Positions 34,530-43,740 are shown, counted from the first letter of the stretch. The stretch is 64,000 bases of DNA from Gemmatimonadota bacterium (GCA_016871915.1 VHBP01000001.1:1-64000); one strand, 5' to 3'. Notes: generated by a model not told the origin, from the sequence alone. A program made the numbers and translations.

Positions 34530-35395
34530 CACACCCTCTCGGCGGCGTCGAACGGCTCGATCGCGATCCACTGCGCCTGTTGACGACGCAGCGCGATCAG
34601 TGCCCCACGAATGCGATAGGCGATCGGATCACCGGACGCGCTCCGCATCTCGGCGGTGATCGCGGTGCCGGGAACGACGCCGAGGTCGAGGAGGCGACGA
34701 CGCTGCGGGCCGCGGCAGTCGGCGGTGAGATGCGTGACGCGGGCGGTGGCACCGACGGGGAGGTCGGCGAGGGTGCGTGCCGGCGCGGCGATGGTCGCCG
34801 CCGCTGCGGTGGATGGGCGCGTGCCGGGGAGCGAGAGGGAGACCGGCTCGGGGAGCGCCTCGAGGGGTGCAGGGAGCTCGCCCTGCGCGGTGGGGATCGG
34901 CTCGCCATGTGGATCGAAGCGCGGCTGGCCGAGTCGCGCGGCGAGGGCATCGATCTCCGCGGCGGAGAGGCGGTGTTCCTCTTCCTCGGCGACCTCGTGC
35001 CATTCATCGGGGGCGAGCCCGGTGCGATCGGCGAGGAAGCGCTCGAGGAGGCGATGCGAGCGGACGAGCTGGAGCGCGGCGGTGCGCCCATTGTCGGTGA
35101 GCCGGTAGCCGTGATCGCTCGGATGGGCGAGACCGGTCGCGACGAGTCGATCGAGGAGTCGGAGGGCGACGGGGCGGGGGATGGCGAGGGCGCCCGCGAC
35201 GGCGTCGAGGTGCACGGGGCGTTCCTCGCTCGAGCGGTGCACGAGGTATTTGAGGGCGTCCTCGGTGCGGGCGCGTTCGGAGAGGCGGAGGCGTCGGCGG
35301 AGTCGCGCGGCGAGGCCGGTGCGCGGCCAGACCACGGCGAGGGTGGCGGCAGCGCCCACGGCGAACCAGGCGAGGGCGAGGCGGGGATCGGTCAT
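34529..35395 (-). CDS. membrane-anchored DtxR-family regulator with C-terminal FeoA domain
   Basis: A 288-residue protein in three parts. Residues 5-24 are a membrane helix (RLALAWFAVGAAATLAVVWP). Residues about 45-165 are a DtxR/MntR winged helix and dimerisation domain, with LKYLVHRSSEERPVHLDAVA, the metal-site-like segment EWHEVAEEEEHRLS, and the family's FDPHGEPIP. Residues about 205-285 are a FeoA SH3-like domain (LADLPVGATARVTHL, RRLLDLGVVPGTAI). It therefore unites an iron-sensing repressor and the FeoA partner of FeoB in one chain tethered to the membrane. It overlaps feoB, and a palindrome resembling half DtxR boxes lies 25 bases before its start. Confidence 0.88.
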   Translation of the reverse strand: MTDPRLALAWFAVGAAATLAVVWPRTGLAARLRRRLRLSERARTEDALKYLVHRSSEERPVHLDAVAGALAIPRPVALRLLDRLVATGLAHPSDHGYRLTDNGRTAALQLVRSHRLLERFLADRTGLAPDEWHEVAEEEEHRLSAAEIDALAARLGQPRFDPHGEPIPTAQGELPAPLEALPEPVSLSLPGTRPSTAAAATIAAPARTLADLPVGATARVTHLTADCRGPQRRRLLDLGVVPGTAITAEMRSASGDPIAYRIRGALIALRRQQAQWIAIEPFDAAERV

Positions 35396-35419
35396 CGGTG
35401 GGGCGAAAACTTCGTACGT

Positions 35420-35430
35420 CCTAAATTAGG
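35420..35430. promoter_or_regulatory. putative DtxR-type operator (5-1-5 palindrome)
   Basis: CCTAA-A-TTAGG is a perfect inverted repeat, and its TTAGG arms match the half-site of DtxR-family operators. It lies in the divergent spacer between the DtxR-FeoA/feoB operon (start 35395) and the permease gene (start near 35533), an ideal place for iron-dependent autoregulation. Confidence 0.5.
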
Positions 35431-35532
35431 GGGTCGGGGGGCCGCAGGGTCAAGTGCTTGCCCTCCTATGGGGGCGGGGGATTGCTTTCCCTCCGCCCGG
35501 GACGCCCGCTGCGAATCCTCCACGCCCCCCTC

Positions 35533-37011
35533 GTGTCCTCTTCGACCTCCCTCCGCCGCGACCTCGGCTTCCTCGGCCTCACCGCCACCGGCGTCTGCTC
35601 CATGGTCGGGGCGTCGATCCATATCATACCCTTTCTGGTGCAGGTGACCGTCCCGGGGATCGGCCCCTGGGTCCTCCCGGCCTTCGCCTTCGCCGCCCTC
35701 CCCGCCTTCCTCGCCGCCCTCGCCTACGCCGCGCTCGCCTCGGCGATGCCGCGCGCCGGCGGGAGCTACCTCTTCGCGAGCCGCGGACTCCATCCCTCGC
35801 TCGGTTTCGTCGCCTCCTTCTCGCAGTGGGTCGGCCTCTCGATCGTGATCGGGGCGGTGGCGTACGTGATCCCCGTGTTCCTCTCAGGTGTGGCGGAGGG
35901 GCTTGGGAGCACCGGCCTGGCAGGGATGATGCTCGACGGCCCGGTGCGCCCCCTGATCGCCCTCGCACTCGTCTGGGGGTTCGTGGCGCTCAACCTGCGC
36001 GGGCTCGCGGCGTACGAGCGCACGTTGATCCCCCTCATGCTCGTGATGTTCGCGCTCGGGGCGATCGTGATCGTCGTCGGGGCAGGGCATGACCACGCCG
36101 ACTTCGCTGCGGCGATGGCGCCGAGTGGGGCGGGGCTTTCCGCTTCGCGTGTGGCCCCCTTCGACAAGGACACCTTCATCGCGGCCGCCGCGGTCCTCTT
36201 CTCGAGCTTCATCGGCTTCGATGCGATCGCGCAGGCGGGGGGCGAGGCGCGTGATCCGGCGCGTGCGTTGCCGCGCGCGATCCTCCTCACCTTCGCGGTG
36301 GTGTCGGGGTTCTATCTGAGCTTCGCGGCGGCGGTCTATCACGCCGTCCCGTGGGAGGTCGTCGCGGCCACACCCGCGAACGAGACCCCGACCGCCTCGG
36401 CGCTCTTGGCGCCCTTCCTCTCCCCGCTCGGGCGCGCGGCGATCACCGCTGGTGCTGCCGTCGCGCTGATCAACGATCTCCCGGGGATGCTCCTCAGCGT
36501 CTCGCGTCTGATGTTCGCCTGGGCGCGCGATGGGGTCTTCCCCGCCTGGGCTGCCGATGTGCATCCCGAGCGGCGGACCCCGCGGATGGCGTTGCTCGCC
36601 AGCGGGGCGATGGCGACTGTCGGCGTGGTGCTCAGTCATAGTGCGGGGAGCTTCTCCAAGGGTGTCGATATCATGGTCGTCGCGATGCTGGTGAACTTCC
36701 TGTTGATCTGCCTGGCGTTGGTGAAGCTCCCTACGCGGCACCCCGCGCTCGCGGCGCGGATGACCTTCCTCGCCGAGCCGCGTGCGCGGCAGATCGTCGG
36801 GATCGCTGGGGTGAGCGTGCTCTCGCTCTTCCTTGCCGTGCATGTGCGACGTGAGCTCAGCGCCGAGGTCACCGTCTGGTACGAGCGTCCGCTTGCCGTG
36901 TGGGGCGCGGTGATGGCGATCGGCACCCTCGTGCATCTCGTCGAACTTTGGAAACTCCGTGCGCGTGAGGGGGATCTCACCGCGCGCTTCGCGACCCTCC
37001 CAGAGGAATGA
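35533..37011 (+). CDS. APC-superfamily amino acid permease
   Basis: A roughly 492-residue inner-membrane transporter with 12 predicted helices. The APC signature appears early: LRRDLGFLGLTATGVCSMVGASI then AFAFAALPAFLAALAYAALASAMPRAGG (in two parts). FIGFDAIAQAGGEARDPARALPRAI marks helix 6 and the following loop. The start is uncertain: GTG 35533 fits the family N-terminus best, while TTG 35458 would add 25 low-complexity residues. Ribosome site is weak for both. It is followed by the AKR-RidA gene 7 bases after its stop, suggesting that the permease imports an amino acid or amine handled by that enzyme. Confidence 0.88.
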   Translation: MSSSTSLRRDLGFLGLTATGVCSMVGASIHIIPFLVQVTVPGIGPWVLPAFAFAALPAFLAALAYAALASAMPRAGGSYLFASRGLHPSLGFVASFSQWVGLSIVIGAVAYVIPVFLSGVAEGLGSTGLAGMMLDGPVRPLIALALVWGFVALNLRGLAAYERTLIPLMLVMFALGAIVIVVGAGHDHADFAAAMAPSGAGLSASRVAPFDKDTFIAAAAVLFSSFIGFDAIAQAGGEARDPARALPRAILLTFAVVSGFYLSFAAAVYHAVPWEVVAATPANETPTASALLAPFLSPLGRAAITAGAAVALINDLPGMLLSVSRLMFAWARDGVFPAWAADVHPERRTPRMALLASGAMATVGVVLSHSAGSFSKGVDIMVVAMLVNFLLICLALVKLPTRHPALAARMTFLAEPRARQIVGIAGVSVLSLFLAVHVRRELSAEVTVWYERPLAVWGAVMAIGTLVHLVELWKLRAREGDLTARFATLPEE

Positions 37012-37018
37012 ATCACCG

Positions 37019-38473
37019 ATGACCTCTATCAGTCGGTACGCGATCGGTCCCAATCTGTCGATCGCGCGGATCCTCACCGGGCTCTGGCAGGTGGCGGATC
37101 AGGAGCGCGATGGCCGCGCCTTCGATCTCGACCGCGCCGCCGATGCGATGGGGCCGTATGTGGCCGCGGGGTTCACCACCTTCGACATGGCCGACCACTA
37201 CGGGTCGGCGGAGGAGATCGTCGGGCGCTTCCGCACGCGGCCGGGCTCGCCGGCCACTCAGCTCCTTACCAAGTGGGTCCCCGAGCCGGGGCCGATCACG
37301 CGGGAGATGGTGCGTGCCGCCGTCGACCGCGCCTGCGCGCGGATGCGTGTCGAGCGGATCGATCTCCTGCAATTCCATGCATGGAGCTATGCGGATCCCG
37401 CTTGGCTCGATGCCATGTGCTATCTGGATGAGCTGCGACGCGAGGGACGGATCGCGCATCTCGGGCTCACCAACACTGACACCGCCCATCTGCGACTCGT
37501 CGTGGAGAGCGGGATCCCGATCGCGACGAACCAGATCTGCTATTCGTTGCTCGATCAGCGGGCGGCGGGAGCGATGGCTGAGTACTGCGCGCGGAAGGGG
37601 GTCGCGATCCTCGCCTTCGGCACGCTCGCTGGTGGCTTCCTCACGGACAAGTGGCTCGGCGCGCCGGAGCCCGATTGGGATGCACTCAGCACCTGGTCAC
37701 AGATGAAATACGGCCGCTTCATCCGCGTGGTCGGCGGATGGGCGGCACTGCAACGGGTCCTGCGTGCCGCGCGCACCGTGGCGGATCGGCACGGGGTCTC
37801 GATCGCCAACATCGCCACGCGGTACATCCTCGATGCCCCAGCGATCGGCGGAGTGATCATCGGCGCCCGGCTTGGCGAGCGCGCGCATCTCGAAGACAAT
37901 GCGCGCACCGATGCCTTGCAGCTCACCGCGGACGACCGCGCGACGATCGCCGAGGCGTTGGCGACGCTCGAGTCGGTGCCCGGGGACTGTGGGGACGAGT
38001 ATCGGAAACCACCGTTCCTGACGGCGAGCGGGGACCTCTCGCATCATGTCGCGTCGTTCCCAGCGCCCTTCAGGGTAGATACCGCGCCCGATGGCGCACG
38101 GCGTGCTTTCAGCGGGACGCCGTGGGAGACGTCAGCGGGGTATGCACGCGCGGTGCGCATCGGCGATCGCATCGTGGTCTCGGGCACCACCGCCACGCAT
38201 GGCGATCGCGCGATGGGGGGCACCGACGCCTACGCGCAGGCGCATCACGTGTTCGATAAGATCGAAGGGGCGGTGCAGTCGCTCGGTGGCGCGCTCGCCG
38301 ATGTGGTGCGCACGCGGGTCTTCGTGAGCCGGATCGAGGACTGGGAAGCGGTCGCGCGCGCGCATGGGGAGCGGTTCGGGAGCATCCGCCCCGCCAACAC
38401 CCTCGTGCGCGCGGAGTTGATCGGGGCGGAGTATCTGGTGGAGATCGAGGCGGAGGCGGTGGTGCGGGGGTAG
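37019..38473 (+). CDS. aldo-keto reductase fused to RidA (YjgF) imine deaminase domain
   Basis: A 484-residue two-domain cytoplasmic protein. Residues 1-325 are an aldo-keto reductase: the tetrad is Asp56 and Tyr61 (FDMADHYG), Lys85 (LLTKWVP) and His120 (LLQFHAW). Residues about 350-483 are a RidA domain, with AVRIGDRIVVSGTTATH, GALADVVRTRVFVSR (the Arg that binds the carboxylate) and RPANTLVRAELIG. RidA proteins hydrolyse reactive enamines and imines to ketones, which the reductase domain could then reduce. ATG 37019 is used; the longer reading only overlaps the permease gene. It forms a two-gene operon with the permease. Confidence 0.9.
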   Translation: MTSISRYAIGPNLSIARILTGLWQVADQERDGRAFDLDRAADAMGPYVAAGFTTFDMADHYGSAEEIVGRFRTRPGSPATQLLTKWVPEPGPITREMVRAAVDRACARMRVERIDLLQFHAWSYADPAWLDAMCYLDELRREGRIAHLGLTNTDTAHLRLVVESGIPIATNQICYSLLDQRAAGAMAEYCARKGVAILAFGTLAGGFLTDKWLGAPEPDWDALSTWSQMKYGRFIRVVGGWAALQRVLRAARTVADRHGVSIANIATRYILDAPAIGGVIIGARLGERAHLEDNARTDALQLTADDRATIAEALATLESVPGDCGDEYRKPPFLTASGDLSHHVASFPAPFRVDTAPDGARRAFSGTPWETSAGYARAVRIGDRIVVSGTTATHGDRAMGGTDAYAQAHHVFDKIEGAVQSLGGALADVVRTRVFVSRIEDWEAVARAHGERFGSIRPANTLVRAELIGAEYLVEIEAEAVVRG

Positions 38474-38480
38474 CGTCCGC

Positions 38481-40802
38481 TCAGCGCGGTGCCCCCCCCA
38501 CCAACGCCTGATACACCAACGTCTGGAACCGCGCCCGCGCCTCCGGCGTCCCCGGCAGATGCTGCAACATCAGCACCATCACCAATCGCTCTGCCGGATC
38601 GACCGCGTAGATCGACGCATACGCCCCACCCCAGTTGAAGCTCCCCCCTGAGGCGAACCCGTTCGCCCCGGTCCGCTGCACCGTGGCGAAGCCGAGCCCC
38701 CAGCCGGTCCCGCCGTCGGCGCTGTAGCGCGTGCCGACCTGATCGGTGGAGAGGAGCTCGACGCTGCGCGGCGAGAGATAGCGCTGCCCATCGATCGCCC
38801 CACCGCGCCGGAGCATCTCGAGGAAGCGCGCGTAGTCGCGCGCGGTCGAGGTGAGACCGGCGCCACCGGCGAAGCTCATCCGTGGGCCATCCACATAGTG
38901 TCCCTGCCCGCGCGCCCCGGTGTCGGCGCGGACGAGTCGCCCCTCGTTGTCGTTGCGATACACCGCGACCAACCGCTGACGCTCGGTCGCTGGGACGAAG
39001 AAGCGCGTGTCGCGCATCCCGAGCGGATCGGTGAGACGCTCACGCACGAAACGATCGAGCGGCACCCCACTCGCGCGCTCGACGATGCATCCGAGCACAT
39101 CGGTGTTGTAGCCGTAGACCCATCGCTCCCCGGGCTGCGCGACGAAGGGGAGGGTGCCGAGTCGCTCCATCGTGGTGCAGATCGGCTCGCGCTTGTCGGC
39201 GGTGTACCACCCGAAGCCAGCAGCAGGGCCGAGCCCAGCGGCGCGATAGCGCTCGGCGACGACGGCATCGGTGCCGTAGGAGATCCCGGCGGTGTGCGTG
39301 AGGAGATCGAAGATGGTGATCTGTCGCTTGGCCGGGGTGATCACCGTCCCGGTGTCACTGCGGGTGGCGACGGTGGTGCGCGCGAAGGTGGGGATCCATT
39401 TCGAGGCCGGATCGCTGAGCGCGATCCGGCCTTCCTCGACGAGCATCATGATTCCAGCGCTCACGAGCGCCTTGGTCTGCGAGGCGATGCGGAAGATCGC
39501 GTCGGGGGTCATCGCGCGGTTGGCCTCGCGATCGGCCCATCCGACGGCCTGCTCATAGACCACCTCGCCATCGCGGAGCACGACCGCGACCGCCCCGCCG
39601 ATCTTTGCCGAGTCGACCTGCTGCTGCAGATAGCGCGAGAGCCGATCGAGCCGCGAGCCATCGAAGGCGGCGCGCGCATCGAGCTCCTCGAGCCGCAGCC
39701 GCGCACTCAGGATGTAGGGCGGCTGCCCGGTGTCCCAATGGCCGTAGGTGGTGGTGACGAAGCTCCCATCGGGCATCCGCTCGAGCCCGGGGTAGGTGCT
39801 ATCCCACTGGTTGGTGTTGTCCTTGATGCGGATGCGGTACTGGCCGGGGGTCCCGCGCAGGAGATCCTCCCAGCGTCCGACCCAGGCGACCCAATCCCCC
39901 TTGGTCGCACTCCCCTCCGCCATATCGCGGAAGGTGATGAGGAGGCGCCCATCGCCGGCGTACTGCGCGGTGTGGCGATCGCCGGTGAGTTCCCACGCGA
40001 GATCGCGCGGGGTGCTCCAGGAGCGGCCCTCATCGGTGGTGGTGATGATTTGCGACGGCGCCTTGCGACGGTTCTCACGCAACAAGAGCGCCAGAGTGCG
40101 GCCATCGGGGGAACGGACCGCTCTCGGCTCGCAGAGGTGCAGATCGCTCCCACTCCAGATCTCGGCGGGTTCCCCCCAGGTGCGGCCGCCATCGGTGGAG
40201 CGGACCTGGAAGAGTCGGAAGGTCCCTGCGGCGCGGCCATTCGCCCTGAAGAAGCGCCCGTCGTCGTGGAAGAAGGCGAGGAGGGAGCCATCGGCCATCG
40301 GGACCACGGAGCCCATCACGACGATCCCACCCCAATCACCGATGGGGGCGAGCGGGGTCCAGGTGCGCCCCTCGTCCTCGCTCGAGGCGATGCGCGCGGG
40401 ATAGAGCCCGGAGAAGAGGATCAGGCGATGCCCCCCCTTCACCGGATCGGGGACGCGGTGGATCGTCGGGGTCTCCAGGGAGGTCGCCCAGTTCTCCGGG
40501 GTGGGGAGGCGCTCGCTCCAGCTGCGCCCTCCATCCGCGCTCTTCTTCATGAGGGTGGCGCCCTTGCCATGCCCCTTGGGATAGACGGCGAGGATCGTGC
40601 GGCCATCGCCCAACAGGGTGGTGGAGACGTGGCCGAGGTATTGGCCCGCCTCGCGGTCGACGACGGTGTGGCGGCCGGCGTCGCGGTCGAGGTCGACGAG
40701 GGGGATCCGCTGGGCGCCAGCTGGGGCGGCGAGCCAGCAGAGGCCGAGGAGGGCGGGGAGGGGGGCGAAACCTAGGCGGGGACGGCGACGTAAAAGGGGC
40801 AT
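38481..40802 (-). CDS. sialidase-like beta-propeller fused to a serine beta-lactamase/esterase domain
   Basis: A 773-residue exported protein. Signal peptide MPLLRRRPRLGFAPLPALLG... ends near PAGA (residue 30). Residues about 35-375 form a sialidase-type propeller with four Asp boxes: SADGGRSW (88-95), SEDEGRTW (150-157), STDGGRTW (202-209) and TTDEGRSW (255-262). Residues about 385-770 are a class C beta-lactamase-like serine hydrolase with SQTK (Ser441, Lys444) and WVYGYNTDVLG (561-571). A full sialidase arginine triad cannot be confirmed by eye. ATG 40802 begins the signal; longer readings add 36 unlikely residues. Joining the two folds suggests a glycan-linked ester or peptide as substrate. 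Confidence 0.88.
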   Translation of the reverse strand: MPLLRRRPRLGFAPLPALLGLCWLAAPAGAQRIPLVDLDRDAGRHTVVDREAGQYLGHVSTTLLGDGRTILAVYPKGHGKGATLMKKSADGGRSWSERLPTPENWATSLETPTIHRVPDPVKGGHRLILFSGLYPARIASSEDEGRTWTPLAPIGDWGGIVVMGSVVPMADGSLLAFFHDDGRFFRANGRAAGTFRLFQVRSTDGGRTWGEPAEIWSGSDLHLCEPRAVRSPDGRTLALLLRENRRKAPSQIITTTDEGRSWSTPRDLAWELTGDRHTAQYAGDGRLLITFRDMAEGSATKGDWVAWVGRWEDLLRGTPGQYRIRIKDNTNQWDSTYPGLERMPDGSFVTTTYGHWDTGQPPYILSARLRLEELDARAAFDGSRLDRLSRYLQQQVDSAKIGGAVAVVLRDGEVVYEQAVGWADREANRAMTPDAIFRIASQTKALVSAGIMMLVEEGRIALSDPASKWIPTFARTTVATRSDTGTVITPAKRQITIFDLLTHTAGISYGTDAVVAERYRAAGLGPAAGFGWYTADKREPICTTMERLGTLPFVAQPGERWVYGYNTDVLGCIVERASGVPLDRFVRERLTDPLGMRDTRFFVPATERQRLVAVYRNDNEGRLVRADTGARGQGHYVDGPRMSFAGGAGLTSTARDYARFLEMLRRGGAIDGQRYLSPRSVELLSTDQVGTRYSADGGTGWGLGFATVQRTGANGFASGGSFNWGGAYASIYAVDPAERLVMVLMLQHLPGTPEARARFQTLVYQALVGGAPR

Positions 40803-40897
40803 ATGCAGAACATCGGCCCCGCGGGGCGCGCCGTCCACCCTCGGCGGGGCCACCGCGCGTTCCGCCCCCCTCCGGCGGGCGCTAACTTCCTCTGGAT

Positions 40898-41689
40898 ATG
40901 ACGGCATCACGGAAGGTCGCGTTCGTCGGGACGCGTGCGGTTGGGAAGATTCGTGAGGCGCGCCTCGAGGCCGCCGTCCTCATGCTCTGCATGCTGGCCG
41001 CGTGCGCCCCCGGTGCCACGATCGCGACCGGTCCGGTGCCTGTGGCCGCTTCGGTCGGCGCCCCCGCGGAGGCCTTCACCGGCTTCCCCGACGCCCCAGT
41101 CGTCCCGACTGTGGGGCCGTCGACTCCGGCCGCGATCGCCAAGGCGCGTGCCGACAGTGCGAAGCTCCCCTACACGTCCGCTGACGTCGAGTTCATGCAA
41201 GGGATGATCAGCCATCATGCGCAGGCGGTCGCGATGTCGCGGCTTGCTCCCACGCGCACGAAGAATCGGGCGATCCTCACCCTCGCCTCGCGCATCATCA
41301 ATGCGCAGCAGGATGAGATCCGGACGATGCAGACCTGGCTCGCCGACCGGCAGCAGCCGGTGCAGGAGGCGCGTCCGATGGGGATGCGGCATGAGATGGA
41401 GGGGATGACCCACGACATGCTCATGCCCGGGATGCTCGCCGAGGAGGAAGTCCTCGCGCTCGGCCGCGCACGCGACGCCGCGTTCGACGAGCTCTTCCTG
41501 CGCAAGATGATCCAGCATCATCGCGGGGCGACCGCGATGGTGGCCACGCTCTTTGCCACCCCGGGTGGTGGGGAGGAGCTCACCGTCTTCAAGTTCGCCG
41601 CCGATGTGAACGTCGATCAGACCACGGAAATCGCCCGGATGGAGCTCATGTTGGTCCAGCTCGTCGTGAACCGTGCGAGCACGCCCTGA
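40898..41689 (+). CDS. DUF305 family lipoprotein
   Basis: A 263-residue predicted lipoprotein; LMLCMLAAC gives the lipobox with Cys36 after an unusually long N-terminus. The two conserved DUF305 motifs are present: DVEFMQGMISHHAQAVAM (roughly 92-109) and ELFLRKMIQHHRGATAM about 105 residues later, each with paired His on a helix of the ferritin-like bundle. A Met/His-rich loop (MGMRHEMEGMTHDMLMPGM) between them could bind copper or another metal. The function of DUF305 is not established. It is followed by an LVIVD protein with the same orientation 66 bases on. Confidence 0.9.
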   Translation: MTASRKVAFVGTRAVGKIREARLEAAVLMLCMLAACAPGATIATGPVPVAASVGAPAEAFTGFPDAPVVPTVGPSTPAAIAKARADSAKLPYTSADVEFMQGMISHHAQAVAMSRLAPTRTKNRAILTLASRIINAQQDEIRTMQTWLADRQQPVQEARPMGMRHEMEGMTHDMLMPGMLAEEEVLALGRARDAAFDELFLRKMIQHHRGATAMVATLFATPGGGEELTVFKFAADVNVDQTTEIARMELMLVQLVVNRASTP

Positions 41690-41755
41690 TGTCGTAGTGT
41701 TGTTGTCCGACCCGCTCGACCTGTGTCACCCCTGACCCTCACCTGAGGCACTTGC

Positions 41756-43726
41756 ATGGCACACTCCACTCGCAGTCGCGTCCGTCCCCTCATCACGCTG
41801 CTCGCGTCGTTCGCGATCGCGGCGTGCGCCCCCTCGGCGACGCCCAATCTCGGAATGGCGCCGAGCCCCGATCCTCGCGTCGGCCTGAAGGCCGGTGTGC
41901 GCGACGCCGGTGAGGCGATCTGGAATCTCGATCTCCTCTCCGCGACCCCGTCGCCGGAGCCCTTCAGCGGGTCGACGAACTCCGACCTCGCCTTCTCCGG
42001 GAAGTATGCGATCCAGGGGAATTACAGCGGCTATCAGGTTTGGGATCTCTCCGATCCGCGGAAGCCCGTCCTCGCGGCGCAGCTCGTCTGCCCGGCGTCG
42101 CAGAGCGATGTCTCGGTCTACGGCAACCTCCTCTTCGTCTCCGGCGAAGGGCTCGAGGGGCGGCTCGACTGCGCCCCCGGTGGTGTCCGTGACACGGTGA
42201 GCGCGATCCGCCTCCGCGGCCTCCGCATCTTCGACATCACCGATATCAAGAACCCACGCAACGTCGGCAACGTGCAGACCTGCCGCGGCTCGCACACACA
42301 CACCGTCCTCAAGGACCCGAAGGACGACGAGAACGTCTACGTCTACATCTCGGGCTCGGCGCCGGTGCGCTCGCCGAACGAGCTTCCGGGGTGCAGCCGC
42401 GCGACGCCGGACCAGGATCCCAACTCGGCGCTCTTCCGCATCGAGGTGATCAAGGTCCCGCTCAAGGATCCGGCACGTGCCGCGATCGTGAGCTCGCCGC
42501 GCATCTTCAACGACCTCACGGCCCCGCCGCGTCATGGTGATGCGCCGGAGGACAAGAAGAACCGCGAGCAGATGCTTGAGCAGGCCAAGCGGAGCGGGGC
42601 CTTCGTGGTCTCGATCGAGGGGCAGACGATGATGCTCCCGCCGCAGTTCACCCGCCCGATGCTAGACAGCATCGTGAAGTCGCGCGGTGGCAGCGGGGCC
42701 CCCACGGCCGCCGATAGCGCCGCGCTCCGTGGCTCGATCGACGGGATCGTCGCCAAGATGGTGGGGCTCGCGCCGGCGGGTCAGAGCCGAGGTCCGCGCC
42801 CCGGCCCGACGCAGTGCCATGACATCACCGTCTATCCGGCGATCGGCCTCGCGGGCGGCGCCTGCGAAGGCTACGGCCTCCTCCTCGACATCCGTGACCC
42901 GGTGAACCCGAAGCGGATCGCTGCGGTCGCCGATTCGAACTTCGCCTACTGGCACTCGGCCACCTTCAGCAATGATGGGTCCAAGGTCCTCTTCACCGAC
43001 GAATGGGGCGGCGGCGGTGGTCCGAAGTGCCGCGCGTCCGATCCGATGGAGTGGGGCGCCAATGCGATCTTCTCGATCGAGAATGGCACGATGGTCTTCC
43101 AGAGCTACTACAAGATGCCGGCACCGCAGACCAATCTCGAGAACTGCGTGGCCCACAACGGGAAGCTGATCCCGATCCCTGGCCGCGACCTCATGGTGCA
43201 GTCGTGGTATCAGGGCGGCATCTCGGTCTTCGACTGGACCGATGCCAAGCGCCCGGTGGAGATCGCGTTCCATGACCGTGGCCCCATCGACGCGACCCGC
43301 ATGGGGAACGCCGGTTCGTGGTCGGTCTACTGGTACAACGGCCTGATCGTGAGCTCGGAGATCGGACGCGGGCTCGACGTCTTCGCGCTCAAGCCCTCGG
43401 CGGTGCTCACGCAGAACGAGATCGACGCCGCCAACACGGTGCGCTACGACTACCTCAATCCGCAGGGCCAGCCGAAGATCGTCTGGCCGGCGAGCTTCGC
43501 GCTCGCGCGGGCCTATGTCGATCAGCTCGAGCGCTCGGGTGGCGTCTCGGGCGGCAAGGTGAAGGCGTACCGCGCGGCGCTGGCCGAGGCCGAGGCCAAG
43601 CGTGGGGCGGAGCGGCAGGCGGCCCTTAAGGCGCTCGGGAGCACGGTGCGGAAGAGCGTCGGCGGAAAGGATGCCGGTCGCGTCACCAAGCTCGCGGACG
43701 CGGTGGAGGCACTCGCCGCGCAGTAA
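41756..43726 (+). CDS. LVIVD-repeat beta-propeller lipoprotein
   Basis: A 656-residue lipoprotein with lipobox Cys24 (ASFAIAAC). The propeller has LVIVD-type repeats: NYSGYQVWDLSDPRKPVLA, GLRIFDITDIKNPRNV, YGLLLDIRDPVNPKRI and GGISVFDWTDAKRPVEI, plus a metal-site-like WHSATFSNDG. A 100-residue insertion (about 250-350) is helical and charged. The last 100 residues are an Ala/Lys-rich helical tail (AYRAALAEAEAKRGAERQ). It probably shares a transcript with the DUF305 gene and ends at a strong terminator. It resembles the C-terminal half of the protein at 27615. Function unknown. Confidence 0.87.
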   Translation: MAHSTRSRVRPLITLLASFAIAACAPSATPNLGMAPSPDPRVGLKAGVRDAGEAIWNLDLLSATPSPEPFSGSTNSDLAFSGKYAIQGNYSGYQVWDLSDPRKPVLAAQLVCPASQSDVSVYGNLLFVSGEGLEGRLDCAPGGVRDTVSAIRLRGLRIFDITDIKNPRNVGNVQTCRGSHTHTVLKDPKDDENVYVYISGSAPVRSPNELPGCSRATPDQDPNSALFRIEVIKVPLKDPARAAIVSSPRIFNDLTAPPRHGDAPEDKKNREQMLEQAKRSGAFVVSIEGQTMMLPPQFTRPMLDSIVKSRGGSGAPTAADSAALRGSIDGIVAKMVGLAPAGQSRGPRPGPTQCHDITVYPAIGLAGGACEGYGLLLDIRDPVNPKRIAAVADSNFAYWHSATFSNDGSKVLFTDEWGGGGGPKCRASDPMEWGANAIFSIENGTMVFQSYYKMPAPQTNLENCVAHNGKLIPIPGRDLMVQSWYQGGISVFDWTDAKRPVEIAFHDRGPIDATRMGNAGSWSVYWYNGLIVSSEIGRGLDVFALKPSAVLTQNEIDAANTVRYDYLNPQGQPKIVWPASFALARAYVDQLERSGGVSGGKVKAYRAALAEAEAKRGAERQAALKALGSTVRKSVGGKDAGRVTKLADAVEALAAQ

Positions 43727-43740
43727 GCGGGACAAGAGAA

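Noticed and set aside
38898-40775. Plus-strand frame of 625 codons opposite the sialidase-lactamase gene
   Set aside because: Low-complexity Gly/Ala/Glu/Arg shadow; the minus-strand product has Asp boxes and an SxxK motif.
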